A stretch of 64,000 bases of DNA from Perognathus longimembris pacificus. Lineage: Eukaryota; Chordata; Mammalia; Rodentia; Heteromyidae. The DNA lies in NCBI RefSeq assembly GCF_023159225.1, contig NC_063166.1:47671149-47735148 (forward strand), read 5' to 3'. A model generated the notes under the pieces. The model searched no databases. It saw only the letters and a list, made by a program, of their open reading frames with translations, and had not been told where the DNA came from. Numbering within the stretch: position 1 is the first letter of the stretch; each line of letters begins with the position of its first letter. Position numbers and translations under genes: made by a program. Shown in pieces: positions 11,325 to 23,519 of the stretch.

Positions 11325-12543
11325 CTACTCTTTCTGTAGTTTCTTTCTGTTTCTGTCTGTGTCCTGTACGATTTCTGTTGGGTGGGATTCCCCTCTTAGA
11401 ATTCGCTGTAGGGCTGGTTTTTTATTCATATACTCCTTTAGATCCTTTTTGCTATGGAAAGATCTGGTTTTCCCTTCGAATGTGAACTCCAACTTCACTG
11501 GATATTTAATCCTAGGTTGCATATTGTTGGCCTGTAGAACTTGGATCGTGTTCTTCCACTCAGCGCTTGGTAGGTTTGTGTGGAGAGGTCTGCTGTTATT
11601 CGGATCCTCTTCCCATTGTAGTAAATTTCCTTCTTTGCTTTGGCTGCATTCAGAATTTGCTCTTTATTCTTGAGATCTGAAGTCTTGAATATTATGTGCC
11701 TTGGGGTGGCTTTTCTGGGGTCTGGCCTGCCAGGTGTCCTATAGGCTTCGGTTACCAGGATGGGGTCCCTTGTGAGATTGGGGAAGTTTTCTGCAATAAC
11801 TTTATTGAAAATATGATGAAGCCCTCTGCTCTGGTATTCGGCTCCTTCTTCTATTCCAATTGTGCACAGATTATATCTCTTGTCTTTGTGCACTAGTTCC
11901 TGAATTAGTCTGCCCTGAAGCTTCACCGTTTCTTGGAATGTGGTAATTTTCTGGTTCTTGTCGGCTGCTTCATCATCCAAGAGAGAGATTCTGGATTCCA
12001 TATGGTCAGATCTTTGTGCTGTGGATTCAATTGCAGAGTTTATGCATGTCAGAGAGCTATTTATCGTTGTCAGATCAACTCTGATCGTGGAAATTTCTTC
12101 CTTTAAAGAGTTGTATTTTAAATCTATTTTTTCATGCATTTCACTTCTCAGTATGTTGAGGTCTTCTTTAACGGATGTTTGCCTTGTATCCATTTTTGCT
12201 TCCATTTCTTTCTTGGCTTCTTGGATGTCCTTCAAGACTTCCACTCTAAACTGGAATTGTTTTTTGATTTCGTTTCTGATGCTTTCCATCATTTCTGTTA
12301 ACATGGCCTCATTTACTTTTTTATTCTCCATCTCCTCTTCAGTCGTGCTGCTTTTTGGAGCTGGCGAGTTGGCTTGCCCTTTGATGAACTGTTACATTTC
12401 TTTGTGATTTGCGCATCTGGAGATCTATGGGTGGCTTCCCTGGTTTGGCTTTGTGCTGGTTCCCGCTGGTCCGTCAGTGGGAGCCTTGTGTCCTGGTGTC
12501 CTGGCTCTGGGTTTGGCTTTGGCTGTTGAACCTTGCTTCCCAA
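11325..12543 (-). pseudogene. L1 ORF1 (RNA-binding protein), frameshifted
   Basis: Three overlapping reading frames together cover an ORF1p-like protein: a Pro/Gln-rich N terminus (12,543 to about 12,380), the central coiled coil and RRM part as a 278-codon frame (12,331-11,495), and the C-terminal domain (11,522-11,325). The central frame has ORF1p hallmarks such as ENFPN and EAYRTP and a long charged coiled coil. At least two frameshifts (near 12,380 and near 11,560) break it. Confidence 0.85.
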
Positions 12544-14072
12544 TGGGTGAGCGTGACCTTCTCAGTTGTTGCTAAGGTGGTCACTCTCCCTGCACTTGGG
12601 GGCCGGTAGGTTCTGTGTCTTTCTCTGCGGGACAGTGTCCTGCCGCTGTGTTGTGCTGACCCTAGCCAGCCCCTGGTGGGGGTTTGCTAGTCGCTGATTC
12701 AGCGTAGCATGGATGCTTATTTCTTCTTTGGTTCTTTTTTCCACTCTGTATCTTGGTCAGAGGAGCTCACCTTTCAGGCAATTTGTCTTCCTGTGTGGAC
12801 CGCTCCGAGCCCAGTGTTGTTGAGGGGCCGGCCTACCCACTTGTGTGAAATGGGCCAAACTGAGTGGGCACGGGCCGATGGAGAGCTCTGCCCTCCTGTG
12901 TAGGCGCGCCACCAGAGCAGGCGCTGTTGCCGGGGTCCCCGCCAACTGTGTGCTGTGCTCCCACTACAACGGGCGGTGCCGCTGTGGCCCTGCCCACCTG
13001 AGTGAGGTACGCCTACCAGAGCAAGCCCCGGGTTGTTGGGTTGTGCTTGTGCCCTCCCGCGAGTCTGCTCTGGGGGGCGGTATGTGCGGGACCCAGTGGG
13101 ATCAACTGTCCGGGCGCGGGTTAGTGCCCTCAGACTGCACCTCTGCTGTGAGGGGGGCGCTTGATCAGGCCCAGGTGTCCCTGCTGTGCTGGTATTGCCC
13201 ACCAGCACCTGTGATTTTAGTTGTAAAAGTCCTGGAGGTCCAGGCGCCTCGGGTGGGGCTTGCACCGCCTGTTGTTCCTGGCCCCTATTGGGAAGGGGGT
13301 GGGGCCGGTGCGGCCAGTTCAGGCTCCTGGGGGGCCTTGGGGCTGCTCCACCCTTCCCCTGCTAAACTCCTGTGACTTCCCAGCGCCTGATGGGGCCTTC
13401 CTGCCTGATTTGGGGATTCTTTGTTCCCTTGGGGTGGGGAGGGGGTGGGAGGGAGATCTAGCTTCTTTGAAGGGTTTGGGTCTCTGATAGCTGGTCTCCT
13501 GTTGGGGGAGGCGGGAATGGGGGAAGCACGGGTCCTGGATTATGTGTGTGTTCCGTGCCGCCGTTGGTCCTTCGGGGGTCGAGTGCTGTGGTGTGGCGAA
13601 AGGTCGTGGTGGCGTCCCCGGTTCTCCCCTTCTGCACCGCAGCGTTCCCCAGCTGCTTATGTCCCTTCCCAGTGTGGACCCCCGAACTTCCCATCGCTGC
13701 CGTCGCTGTCGCCATGTGTCTTGGTCCGCACTCTCCCTGGTGTCCGTGGAGTCCCGCTGTCTGGACTCTGTGCTCCTGGTGTGAGTTTTCGGCAGTTGGT
13801 CTGCGGATCGCTGGGTCCCCTTTCCCAGCCTGGCCCTGTTAGGGCCAGGGTCGGCTGGTGGGGGGAGGGTACCCGGATATTCTCCAGCTACGAGTAGGTT
13901 TTCGGCTCTTCTTTTTTGCTCCTTTTTGTTTTCCTGCGTTTCTCCACTGCTTCTGGCTGCTGGTTTTGCTGGGTTCTTGATGGGGTGTTGGGTGCTGGAG
14001 TTCCCAGCTCGCTATTCAGTTGGAGTGAGTCAGGGTGCCTCCCTACTGTGGCAGCGCCATCTTCCTCTCTCC
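12544..14072 (-). promoter_or_regulatory. L1 5' UTR with internal promoter, CpG-rich
   Basis: About 1.5 kb, GC- and CpG-rich unlike its surroundings, between ORF1 and the target duplication. L1 5' UTRs carry an internal Pol II promoter (family knowledge). At 14,055-14,063 the - strand reads AAGATGGCG, a YY1-type site within 20 bp of the 5' end; in human L1 a YY1 site in this place directs the start of transcription. Activity here is not shown. Confidence 0.7.
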
Positions 14073-14086
14073 CTCTTCTCTGTTTT
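14073..14086. repeat. Target-site duplication of the full-length L1, 5' side copy
   Basis: CTCTTCTCTGTTTT, identical to 6,751-6,764. It fixes the L1 5' end at 14,072. Confidence 0.9.
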
Positions 14087-16563
14087 GATACTCAGCAGAT
14101 TCTCAGGGACCACAGATTAAATTTCATCATAACTGCATAAATAAAGTGCAATGAACACTGTGCTCCTTCTGCCTCCAGAGAACCACATTGTCCTGAGTGA
14201 AGGCCAAGGACATCTGTCTCTGGTGCTGCTCATTTTGTTCAGTGGTAGAGTTCCCTCTCCTGGATGAAGATAGATTTTATATTCACCTGGTGGAAGTGTT
14301 ATGTCTAAAATTTAAATTAAGGGTTGTTGAATTGCAGCTCTCGAGACTCTACTCATTTCAGCTTCAAAAAACCCCCACACAAAACAAAACAAAACTATGA
14401 GAAACCAAGCATTCCTCTTTATCTGGAATATTACCCCAGTTTTGCATTTAGCTGCTGAGTTCTGCCAGGTTTTCAGGAGGTTTGAATTCAAATATATGTA
14501 TGTGTAATTCTGAGGAGTATTTTATAATTCAGTTTTGATGAAGCAGAAGCTGAAGAGCCTTTGAACTTCCCAGATAAATACTGTTTATTATTTATAACAA
14601 GCCACTTCATTGTGAGACCTGCCCTTCAGCTCCCAAGTAGGCCTAACAGCCACTCCAGGAACTAGCAGGGTTGTTAGGGGCTGTACTAGATGAATAATCT
14701 CAGCAAAGCCACCACAGGCCCAGCCTGAGAATTCAGAAAAGGCTCTCAATGTGTTTCTTTTCTCCTTCTCATGGATCTGTGGCAGGATTATAGGGGCCTT
14801 CACCTCATGCAAAGGCCTTGTGAAATCCTAAACAGAAGAATCCAGGGAGGATCATGTGCTGTGACTTCAATTGACTGCTTATTTAAGGAGATGAGAGGGA
14901 TGGGCAATTAGGCCCTTCTGGGAATAGGATTGGAGCAGAGTGAAGGCTATAGGTCGGGGGTGGGGGTGGGGGAATGGTCATGTGGTGTTATTTGTGGTAG
15001 TTGTCCTGTAAGGAATATGGATAATGTGTGGTTTTTTTTTTTTTTTCCTGTTACTGTCATTCTCTGTAACCATCTCATTAAGCAGTCTACCATGTCTGCA
15101 ATTCCAGAAGCTGAATTGTAGGAGATATGACTGGCCTGGAGCCAAGTTTACATATGTCAGAAGGTTCTAGCACTGTGAAATACTGGCATATGATCCAGGG
15201 CCTCTCTCCATTTATTTTGGCAGTAGGAATGTGGCTGTATCCTGGTCTCCTTATCACTGTTCTAGCTGGTATCATTGGTGTGCATACAGCCATATTTCTA
15301 GGGAAATCGGAGCCCTGGACAGGGATGTCAGCATTTCCTTCAGAATTGGCCTATGGCCGAATCCATTTTAATGTATGCTTTGGTGACATTTATTAAGTAC
15401 TCACTAGACACTGAAGAGCACTGCTCACATTTGATCAGATTCAAAGTATCAGTGGGAAAGGTTGGTCCAGCAGCCATGTGCTTGCCCTCAGATCCTTAGC
15501 TCATGAGCATTTGCTGTGACTGTGTCCCATGTTCTTCCCAGACCCACCCAGCATCCTACCCCCTAGGGATCAAGCCACATTAGTGCTCTTGGATTGGAGA
15601 TTTGGCTGGCAGGTGCACTCACAGTTGGCCAGCTATAAGGAGGTGGCCTAAGACCATGACTGTTTTGCTGGAAATACCCAGAACTGATCACTAAGTCTAT
15701 GGTGTTAAGAATTCCTTACTCAGAAGAAGCTGGGAGCTAAGAATAATTGAAAACTTACTTTGGTGTAATTTATTTTGTGGGAAAAATGTATCTTCTTTTT
15801 TGTATTTTCACAAGTAGTAGAACAGAGCTGCTACCTTTGTGGAATTGTTCAACTGTCTTGGAGTGATCTTTTCAGAATGTCTTAGGCAGGAACAAAAGTG
15901 TGCCTCTTCTGTAGAGGAACTCCACAGAGCATAGTTTCTTAAGGTGGGATTAAGTTGAGCAAAAATACTTCTCAGAGCTTAGCAATCACAGGCTCCAATC
16001 CACTAAGGACTAAATGCAAATGCCACTTCCTGCCCCTCCCATATTATATTTTCCTTCTAGTCTGAATGGTGACATATATTTACCTCTCAGTTGATATTGC
16101 AAAGTTTGGGCCTGGGAGAGTTCACCGGAGTATGAGCTGGTCTACCTAGGTCAGGTCAGGTCTTGCTTAGTAAATCCTGAGTAAGCTTGACCCTAGAGAG
16201 AATTTCCCATTAGGGGCAGCTGCTACACTGTGGGACATCACCGTTGTGTTGGTAGGGGCTGAGTCCCTGTGAAATGTCACTGTGGGCCATAAAGGAGACA
16301 GTGTCTTAAAGTACCCCACTCTCTCCTGAATTACAAAGATGCAGACACATTGTTGACTGTGTGTTAAGGTGGTCCCCCACAACTACCTCTTCCTGCAGCA
16401 ACCCAGTGCCACCACCTTGTTTGATGGCACTCCTGCAGCCACATCCCTGTCATCTCATAGGGGGTGTGTTACTACCTGGTGGCTATTTCAGTTTACATGT
16501 TGAATGCTCAAATCTGTGAAATTTAGTGTTTGCTTTATATTATCCTGTATTACTTTTGAAGAG

Positions 16564-16609
16564 TGTGTGTGTGTGTATGTGTGTGTGTGTGTATGTGTGT
16601 GTGTGTGTG
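16564..16609. repeat. TG microsatellite with TATG interruptions
   Basis: GTGTGTGTGTGTATGTGTG-type run. Confidence 0.9.
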
Positions 16610-16770
16610 AAAAACTGGCATATAATCAACTTCCACATCTTTTGAGATCACTTGCTCTGGTTTATGTACAGAACTAACACAAATGATCCAATCATCGTTT
16701 GGATTGAAATCAGTTTTTAATTTCTCTGAGTAACATACTCAGATGGGTTAAAAATAACAGTTTATTGTGT

Positions 16771-17595
16771 ACTCTTGGGCATCTACTCTGCATATCATGA
16801 GCCAGGGTATGATAAAGACACCTGTACGTACATGTTCATTATATTCACAATGGCCAAGATACGGAAACAGCCCAGATGCCCCACAATAGATGAGTGGATC
16901 AAAAAAATGTGGTACCTATACACATGGAATTTTACACAGCCATTAGGAAGAATAAAATAATGTCATTTGCAGGGAAATGGGTGGAACTAGAACAAATCAT
17001 GTTAAGTGAGGTTAGCCAAGCCCAGAGAGACAAATGGTGCATGTTCTCTCTGATATGTGGAAGTTAGATCTAAAATGAACTGGGATATGCCAAATTATAG
17101 GGGATTCTAGATATTTACATACAGTGAGACCAAAAAAGGATACTCTTTTTAGGAGAGAAACACAAAGGCATGGTGCCTAAGGGCCCCTTTATTTTTATAC
17201 AAAATAATATATATACTGAAATGAATTCCAAGATATGGAAGCAAAAGCTCTCTCCTTTCTTCTTCTTTTTTCAGTTTTTAGGGTTTTAAAAAAATTTTTT
17301 TTGGTGATTCTGTCTTCTTTATGTTTGGTATATTCAAGTGTATACCTTCAGGAGGGCTGGGGGGAGGGTTAAGAACTCAAGGGAAAAGGGGTGAAAAAGT
17401 GCAGCAGTGGAGCTCATTGGACACTGACCAAAGTGAACTTTATATAACTTAGGGGTAATGAAAGAAGGGAGGGACTGTGAAAGAGGGAACAGAAGACACT
17501 ATGAAAGGAAATGTACTCATTACCCGACTCATGTAATTTCAATCCTTCTGTATATCACTTTTATAATAACAATAAAGTAAATCAATTTAAAATAA
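16771..17595 (+). mobile_element. 5'-truncated L1, sense to NINL
   Basis: ORF2 C-terminal sequence (frame 16,775-16,960 with RCPTIDEWIKKMWYLYT) followed by the 3' UTR and AATAAAG near 17,570. Same L1 type as the full-length copy, opposite strand. Confidence 0.85.
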
Positions 17596-17739
17596 TGTGT
17601 AGTGATAATGATAAGCCTCCATTCTCTGCATTTCTAACCTATTTCATTCTGTAGAGGTAACCAATGTATGTGTGACTGTATGTTACTGAGAATTGAACCC
17701 AGGGCCTCATGCTAGGCAAGCGTAGAAGCAAGCACTTTT

Positions 17740-18248
17740 TTTTTAAGTATTTATTATCAAACTGAATTACAGGAGGTTACAGTATCATACATTAGGCATT
17801 GGATACATTTCTTGTACTGTTTGTTACCTCGTCCCTCATTCCTCCTCTCCCCTCCCCCTTTCCCTTCTCCCTCCATGAGTTGTTCAGTTCATTTACACCA
17901 AACAGTTTTGCAAGTATTGCTTTTGTAGTTGTTTGTCTTTTTTTACCCTGTGTCTCTCGATTTTGGTATTCCCTTTCAGTTTCCTAGTTCTAATACCAGT
18001 ATACGCGGTTTCCAATATACTCAGATAAGATACAGAGATAGTGTAGGTACAACCACAGGAGGGTGATACAAGAAGATCATCAATAATAGAAGCTACAGTT
18101 ACACATGGCACATTGAAAGTAGTTACAACTGTGATATAACAATCATTTCCATAACATGGAGTTCATTTCACTTAGTGTCATCTTATGTGTTCATAAGGGT
18201 ATAGCTATTGGGCTCTTGTGATCCTCTGCTGTGATTTGCCTAAACCTG
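17740..18248 (-). mobile_element. 5'-truncated L1 3' end with 15-bp TSD
   Basis: Antisense L1 3' UTR (T-run, then GAGGTTACAG-type start). Flanked by GAAGCAAGCACTTTT at 17,725-17,739 and GAAGCAACCACTTTT at 18,249-18,263 (one mismatch). Confidence 0.88.
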
Positions 18249-18902
18249 GAAGCAACCACTTTTAACTCTCTTTAGTTTTTTTATCCTGATGTTTATGTCC
18301 ATATTCCTGTGAAATAATGCCTTTTCTCTTATTTCTTATAATCTCTGGGATTAAAAAAAATCAGACATATTCATCCCTCTTAGAGCATTTTGTTCTTTCA
18401 TGACGTGTTTCTGAGTAGTCAGCATGCATTTTTGCTATTTGGACTGTAAGGTATTGTCCACCACAGAATCAAAAGATTGATGACAGTTGCATTTCCATTC
18501 TTTTGCTAAATTTGGCTTTGCAGAGGATACTATTTGCTGGGTTAAAAACCAAGAGCTTTTCCAAGAGCTTTGTCAGTGATGTTACAAATCCATCCAGATG
18601 TGAGTGGCTTGTGGTTCCCAGCTGTCTTTTCTAGGTAGGTTAGAGCAGCAATGTGGCCTGGCTGGTACTCACATCCCAGAGCTTGGCTCTTCCTCTGCTT
18701 TGGTTAGTTCCTTGTTTTGTTCATATCACACTGGAGTAGCTTCCCAGTTCATTAGAATATTTTCCTCTTTTGGTATGGAAAGCCTTGTTTCAGTTCTTTA
18801 ACTTTCAGCCCTACTGCATTGGGATGGGTTGAGCCAGTGTCTGGCTGTGAGAGCCTAGCTTTTTCCTCTGCCTGTGTTTACCACTTATTTTCCTGATGTT
18901 CT

Positions 18903-19117
18903 TTTTTTTTTTTTTTTTTTTTTTGGCTAGTCCTGGGGCTTGGACTCAGGGCCTGAGCACTGTCCCTGGCTTCTTTTTGCTCAAGGCTAGCACTCTGCCA
19001 TTTGAGCCACAGCGCCACTTCTGGCTATGTTCTGTATATGTGGTGCTGGGGAATTGAACCCAGGGCTTCATGTATATGAGGCAAGCACTCTTGCCACTAG
19101 GCCATATCCCTAGTCCC
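18903..19117 (-). mobile_element. IDL-Geo SINE with 11-bp TSD
   Basis: Antisense dimer; perfect CCTGATGTTCT at 18,892-18,902 and 19,118-19,128. Confidence 0.93.
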
Positions 19118-19399
19118 CCTGATGTTCTGAAATGTCATGAGGACATGCTTGATGTGCATTTTTGTTAATTTGTTGGCTCACATGGCAAGATTTTACCACA
19201 TATCTGTTTGGAAAAGTCTTATTATACTCCAGGAGTTTCCCTCTCCTCCTTTTTGGTTTTCTTTTCTAGGCTTTTTGGAAGATGTGTCAGGCCTTAATGT
19301 TGGTTACATTAAGGGGATGAGGGGAAAAATGCTTTTAGAGAAGAGGAAGGTAGTGTCAGAAAGTAGGCCACACTACTTTGAACTTTTTCTTTTGTTTTA

Positions 19400-19528
19400 A
19401 TTTTAATGCTTATCTTTTTTGGAAACTGAGTCTTACTGTATAGCCCTAGTTGGTGTTGAACTCATGATCCTCCTGCTTCTTCCTCTTGAGTACTGGGATC
19501 ACAAGTGTATGCCATTGCCTGCCTTATT
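19400..19528 (-). mobile_element. B1-like SINE monomer
   Basis: Antisense GAGTCTTACTGTATAGCCC...GTGTTGAACTCATGATCCTC...GTACTGGGATCACA. Confidence 0.65.
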
Positions 19529-19649
19529 TGTAACTTATTAAGTTGTGGTTTAAAAAGAGCATAATATGAAATTTATTCTCTCAACCATTTTAAGTGCATG
19601 TTTAAATTATATTAACTATATTCACATTGTGTTATAGACCTCTATAACT

Positions 19650-19889
19650 TTTCTTTTAATTTTTTGCTGGTGCTGGAGTTTGAACTCAGGGCCAAAGCTC
19701 TGTCCTTTGGCAAATTTTTCTCTTATACCTAATGCTCTATCACTTGAATCATATCTCCACTTCCAGCTTTTTGCTGGTGAGTTGAAGATTAGAAGTCCCA
19801 TAGACTTTCCTGGCTGGGCTGGCTTTGAGCCTCCATCCTCCAGTCTCCTTAATAGCTAGGATGACAGGTATGAACACTGGTGCCTGGCT
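19650..19889 (-). mobile_element. B1-Geo composite SINE (diverged)
   Basis: Geo half with GGAGTTTGAACTCAGGGCC, AGTTGAAGATTAGAAGTCCC junction, B1-like half ending GGTGCCTGGCT. Confidence 0.72.
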
Positions 19890-20043
19890 ATACCTCTAGA
19901 ATTCTTTTATCCCTCTCCATCTTCATTAAGATATAAATTGTCAGATAAAAATTTTACAGTGTACAAGAACTGATGTTTGGATATCTATATATGTTTGAAA
20001 TGATTAACATATCTGTTACTTCATATACTGAACTCTTAAAATA

Positions 20044-20266
20044 AATTTTTTGGTCAGTCATGGGGCTTGAACTCTGGGCTTGTCCCCACGCTCTTCAGTT
20101 CAAGTCACATTGAGCCACAGAGCCACTTCTGGTTTGCTGATGGTTAATTGGAGATAAGAATCTCACTGACTTTCCTGCCTGGGCTGGCTTTAAACTGTGA
20201 TCCTCAGATCCTCAGATCTCAGTCTCCTGAGTAGCTAGGATTATAAGCCTGAACCACTGGCACCTG
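20044..20266 (-). mobile_element. B1-Geo composite SINE
   Basis: GGTCAGTCATGGGGCTTGAA start, TTAATTGGAGATAAGAATCT junction, B1-like half with a duplicated ATCCTCAG. Confidence 0.82.
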
Positions 20267-20508
20267 CTTACTGAACTGTGTGAGAACATTTAATTCCTGG
20301 TAACTTTCAAGTGTTCAGTGGGTGTATTATTAGTTTTACTCACTACATCATACCCCAGAAACAGCTTACATTTTTTTCACCATCACTTTGTACTTTTTAA
20401 CCAATGTCTCCCCCTGCTCCTGTTAACCATTATTCTGCTTTCTGCTTGTGAGACTGGCTCATGTAGATTCTGCAGAGAAATCAGATTGTATAATATGTAT
20501 ACCTGGAC

Positions 20509-20694
20509 TTTTTTTTTTTTTTTGCCTGTCTTGGGGCTTGAATTCAGAGCCTGAGCACTGATCCTGAGCTTCTTTTGCTCAAGGCTAACACTCTACTACT
20601 TCTGGCTTTTTCTGTTTATGAGGACTGAGGACTGGAACCCAGGGATTCATGCCTGCTGGACAAGCACTCTACCACTAAGTCACATTCCCAGCCC
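20509..20694 (-). mobile_element. IDL-Geo SINE (diverged)
   Basis: Antisense dimer missing the TTGAGCCACAGC segment; T-run at 20,509-20,523. Confidence 0.85.
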
Positions 20695-20772
20695 ATGCCT
20701 GATTATTTTACTTAACATTGTGTCCTCTAGGTTCATCCATGTTGTTGAAAATGACAAGGTTTTCTTCTTTTT

Positions 20773-20970
20773 TTTTTGCCAGTCCTGGGCCTTGGACTTA
20801 GGGCCTGAGCACTGTCCCTGGCTTCTTTTTGCTCAAGGCTAGCACTCTGCCACTTGAGCCACAGCGCCACTCCTGGCCATTTTCTATATATGTGGTGCTG
20901 GGGAATCGAACCGAGGGCTTCATGTATACGAGGCAAGCGCTCTTGCCACTAGGCCATATCCCCAGCCCAT
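20773..20970 (-). mobile_element. IDL-Geo SINE with 15-bp TSD
   Basis: Perfect GGTTTTCTTCTTTTT at 20,758-20,772 and 20,971-20,985; inserted in the ancient L1. Confidence 0.93.
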
Positions 20971-21720
20971 GGTTTTCTTCTTTTTCATTGCTCAATTTTG
21001 TGTGAGTGTGTTTGTTTTCTTTATTCAGTCACCCCTGATGGTCAATTACATTGATTCTATATTAGAACTTCTGTCTTGCAAACCTGAAACTCTACAATTT
21101 CTTCTCATATTTTTCCTTCCTACACTCTCTAGTAATCACTAACAATACATATGGATGTGTATGTATGTGTGCATGTGAGATTTTGACTACTCTGAATATC
21201 TCATAGAATTTCATGGACTCATACAGTATTTGTTCTTTTATGATGTCTTATTTTACTAGTAATAATGTCCTCTTGGTTCATTCTGTGTTGTGTTAGAATT
21301 CCTTCTTATTTAAGGTTAATATTCCTTTGCATAGATGTGCCACATTTTCTTTATCAGTAATCTGTGGACACTGTAATTGTTTCACCTCTTACATATTTTG
21401 GAACTAATCCTGCAGTGAAGGTAAGAGTACAAATACCTTTTCCATACTTTGCTTTTGATTCTTTGGGGATATACCCAGATGTGTCATTGCTAGATTTTAT
21501 GGTAATTCTAAAAAAACAAAAAAAAGGTTTTTTTTTTTTGATAGCTGCACCATTTTACATTCCCCATCATGATACAAAAGGCTTCTGATTTTCCCACATC
21601 TTCCTCTACACTTGTTATTGTCTCTTCTCTTTCTTTTTCTTTTTAAATGGTTATCCTAATTAATGTGGATGTGAGGTGGTTCCTTGTTGAGGTGAATTTT
21701 GTTTTGTTTTGTTTTGGGTC

Positions 21721-21924
21721 TTTTTTTTTTTTTTTTGCCAGTCCTGGGCTTGGACTCAGGGTCTGAACACTGTCCCTGGCTCCTTTTTGCTCAAGGCTAG
21801 CACTCTACCTCTGAGCCACAGCGCCACTTCTGGCTTTTTCTGTTTATGTGGTGCTGAGGAATTGAACCCAGGGCTTCATGCATGCTAGACAAGCACTCTA
21901 CTGCTAAGCCACATTCCCAGCCCC
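21721..21924 (-). mobile_element. IDL-Geo SINE
   Basis: Antisense dimer with a 16-base T-run, inserted in the ancient L1. Confidence 0.9.
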
Positions 21925-22052
21925 TGGAGTTTTTTATTTATAATTCTTGCATTAGTAGAATTGCGTGCCTTTTTGTGTTTCTTGGTGATTTGTGTAACTT
22001 CTTTGAAGAAATGTATATGCAAGTCCTTTGCCTGTTTTTTGTTCATTTATTT

Positions 22053-22136
22053 TGTTTTTGGTGGTACTGAGGATTGAACTTAGGGCTTCATGCTTGCAAG
22101 GTAGACACTCAACCACTTAAACCATGTCTCAGTGCC
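22053..22136 (-). mobile_element. ID-like SINE monomer
   Basis: Antisense GGTGGTACTGAGGATTGAAC...TCAACCACTTAAACCATG, no Geo half. Followed by B1-like remnants to about 22,345. Confidence 0.65.
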
Positions 22137-22980
22137 TTTTCGTATTGGTTATTTTCAAGGTAGTCCCACTTAATGTCTGGGCCGGCCTGAGCTGCAATTC
22201 TAGTAATTCTATGCAGTGTTACTGAGGATGACAGATGCATGCCACAGCACTCAGCTATTGAGTGAAATAGAGTCTCTGGCTCATCTGGCTAATCTCATTC
22301 TTCCAAGTCGCTGGGATCAGGCTTGAGTCACTGTACCTGGTCTCTTTGCTTGTTTTCAGATCTATCAAATGTCTCCCTTCCTGAGTCGGATGCTGTAACC
22401 TGCTGTAGACAAAGACCTTCCTTTTTGTTCTTTCTGTACTACAGAAAACTGCTGAAATCTACAGATGCTGATTTCTGATAAGCCAGAAGTGAACTCATAG
22501 GAGAGTACATATAAGAAAGACAGGTGACAAAATTAAAATTTCAGGATCTAAATGGCCGGGAATGAGGACTTGGAGGTGTCGAGTGACAGAAGGAATGTGC
22601 CTAGTGGAGCCCATCACACTACATGTCCTCTGGCACAGTTGACCACACTGCATTTCCTCCAGTAATCCTAGCCTCATTCCTATCCCATGTATCCATGAAT
22701 TAACAAAACCTTGTTTTTAAATCTCCCCTAGTTTCCTCCCCCCATTTTATCTTTAGTTGTAATTAATTCAAGTAATTAGAAGGGGGGGAAAGCCCTGCAA
22801 AACCTGCCCCTCTGTCCCCAAGCCCACTTCCCAGGGGAAACTACTGCCTTGGGTGCAGATTGTGAGACTCTTTCAAGTCTTTAGGATCCACAGTCATGCA
22901 TGTGTGTACATATAACCTACACCGATGCACATTATTTTCACAGAACACTGGACGTATTATTTGACAACTTTTTTTTTTTT

Positions 22981-23171
22981 TTGCCAGTCCTAAGGCTTGG
23001 ACTCAGGGCCTGAGCATTGTCCCTGGCTTCTTTTTGCTCAAGGCTAGCACTCTACCTCTTGAGCCACAGTGCCACTTTTGGATTTTTCTGTTTATGTGGT
23101 GCTGAGGAGTTGAATCCATGGCTTCATGCATGCTAGGCAAGCACTCTACTGCTAAGGCACATTCCCAGCCC
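22981..23171 (-). mobile_element. IDL-Geo SINE with 10-bp TSD
   Basis: Perfect TTGACAACTT at 22,971-22,980 and 23,172-23,181. Confidence 0.92.
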
Positions 23172-23519
23172 TTGACAACTTGTTGTTATTGATGTTGTTT
23201 TTTTTTAACTGATGTGGAAGATTTTTCCATGTCTTCTTTATTTTAAAGTATGATTGTATACTCTTTAGTATGCAGAGGTATAATGTTATTGAGCAGATTC
23301 ATTACTATGCCCACCAACTGAGATTACAAACCAATTCCTTCTCTATATGGATGCTGGCTGATTTTTATAATTTACCAACAAGTGCTAAGAGATCAGAAGG
23401 GATGCTTCACTGTCTGCCTATGATCACATAAATCACAATGAGAATTTTGTTTAATGTTAACTTTTATATCATTGGTTATATTTCTTTTCTTCTAGTGTTA
23501 CTGTTTTTTTTTTTTTAAA

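Larger units (their letters stand above)
6765..14072 (-). mobile_element. Full-length L1 (LINE-1) retrotransposon, inactivated
   Basis: Structure read on the - strand: GC-rich 5' UTR (14,072 to about 12,544), ORF1 (12,543-11,325), ORF2 (11,270 to about 7,226), 3' UTR and A-rich tail (seen as the T/A-rich run at 6,761-6,790). It is flanked by a perfect 14-bp duplication CTCTTCTCTGTTTT at 6,751-6,764 and 14,073-14,086, the signature of target-primed insertion. Total 7.3 kb, including a 209-bp SINE inserted later. Both ORFs are broken, so it is not autonomous. It lies antisense to NINL. Confidence 0.93.
20280..22050 (-). mobile_element. Ancient L1 (L1M-type) 3' half, interrupted by three SINEs
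   Basis: Antisense L1 3' sequence: GTTCATCCATGTTGTTGAAA, later GATGTGCCACATTTTCTTTA, GTGGATGTGAGGTGG, and AGAAATGTATATGCAAGTCC-TTTGCC at the far end. Order is colinear with the ORF2 C terminus. Split by IDL-Geo copies at 20,509, 20,773 and 21,721. Confidence 0.65.

Noticed and set aside
11029..13897. Long + strand open frames (up to 214 codons)
   Set aside because: They are the antisense of L1 ORF1, the start of ORF2 and the GC-rich 5' UTR, and have no protein-family features.
12544..14072. CpG-rich block as the NINL CpG-island promoter
   Set aside because: It ends precisely at the L1 target duplication and adjoins ORF1, so it is the L1 5' UTR. No NINL first exon was recognised in it.
15127..15396. 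89-codon frame with hydrophobic stretches
   Set aside because: No recognised family, no splice or promoter context, unique intronic sequence.
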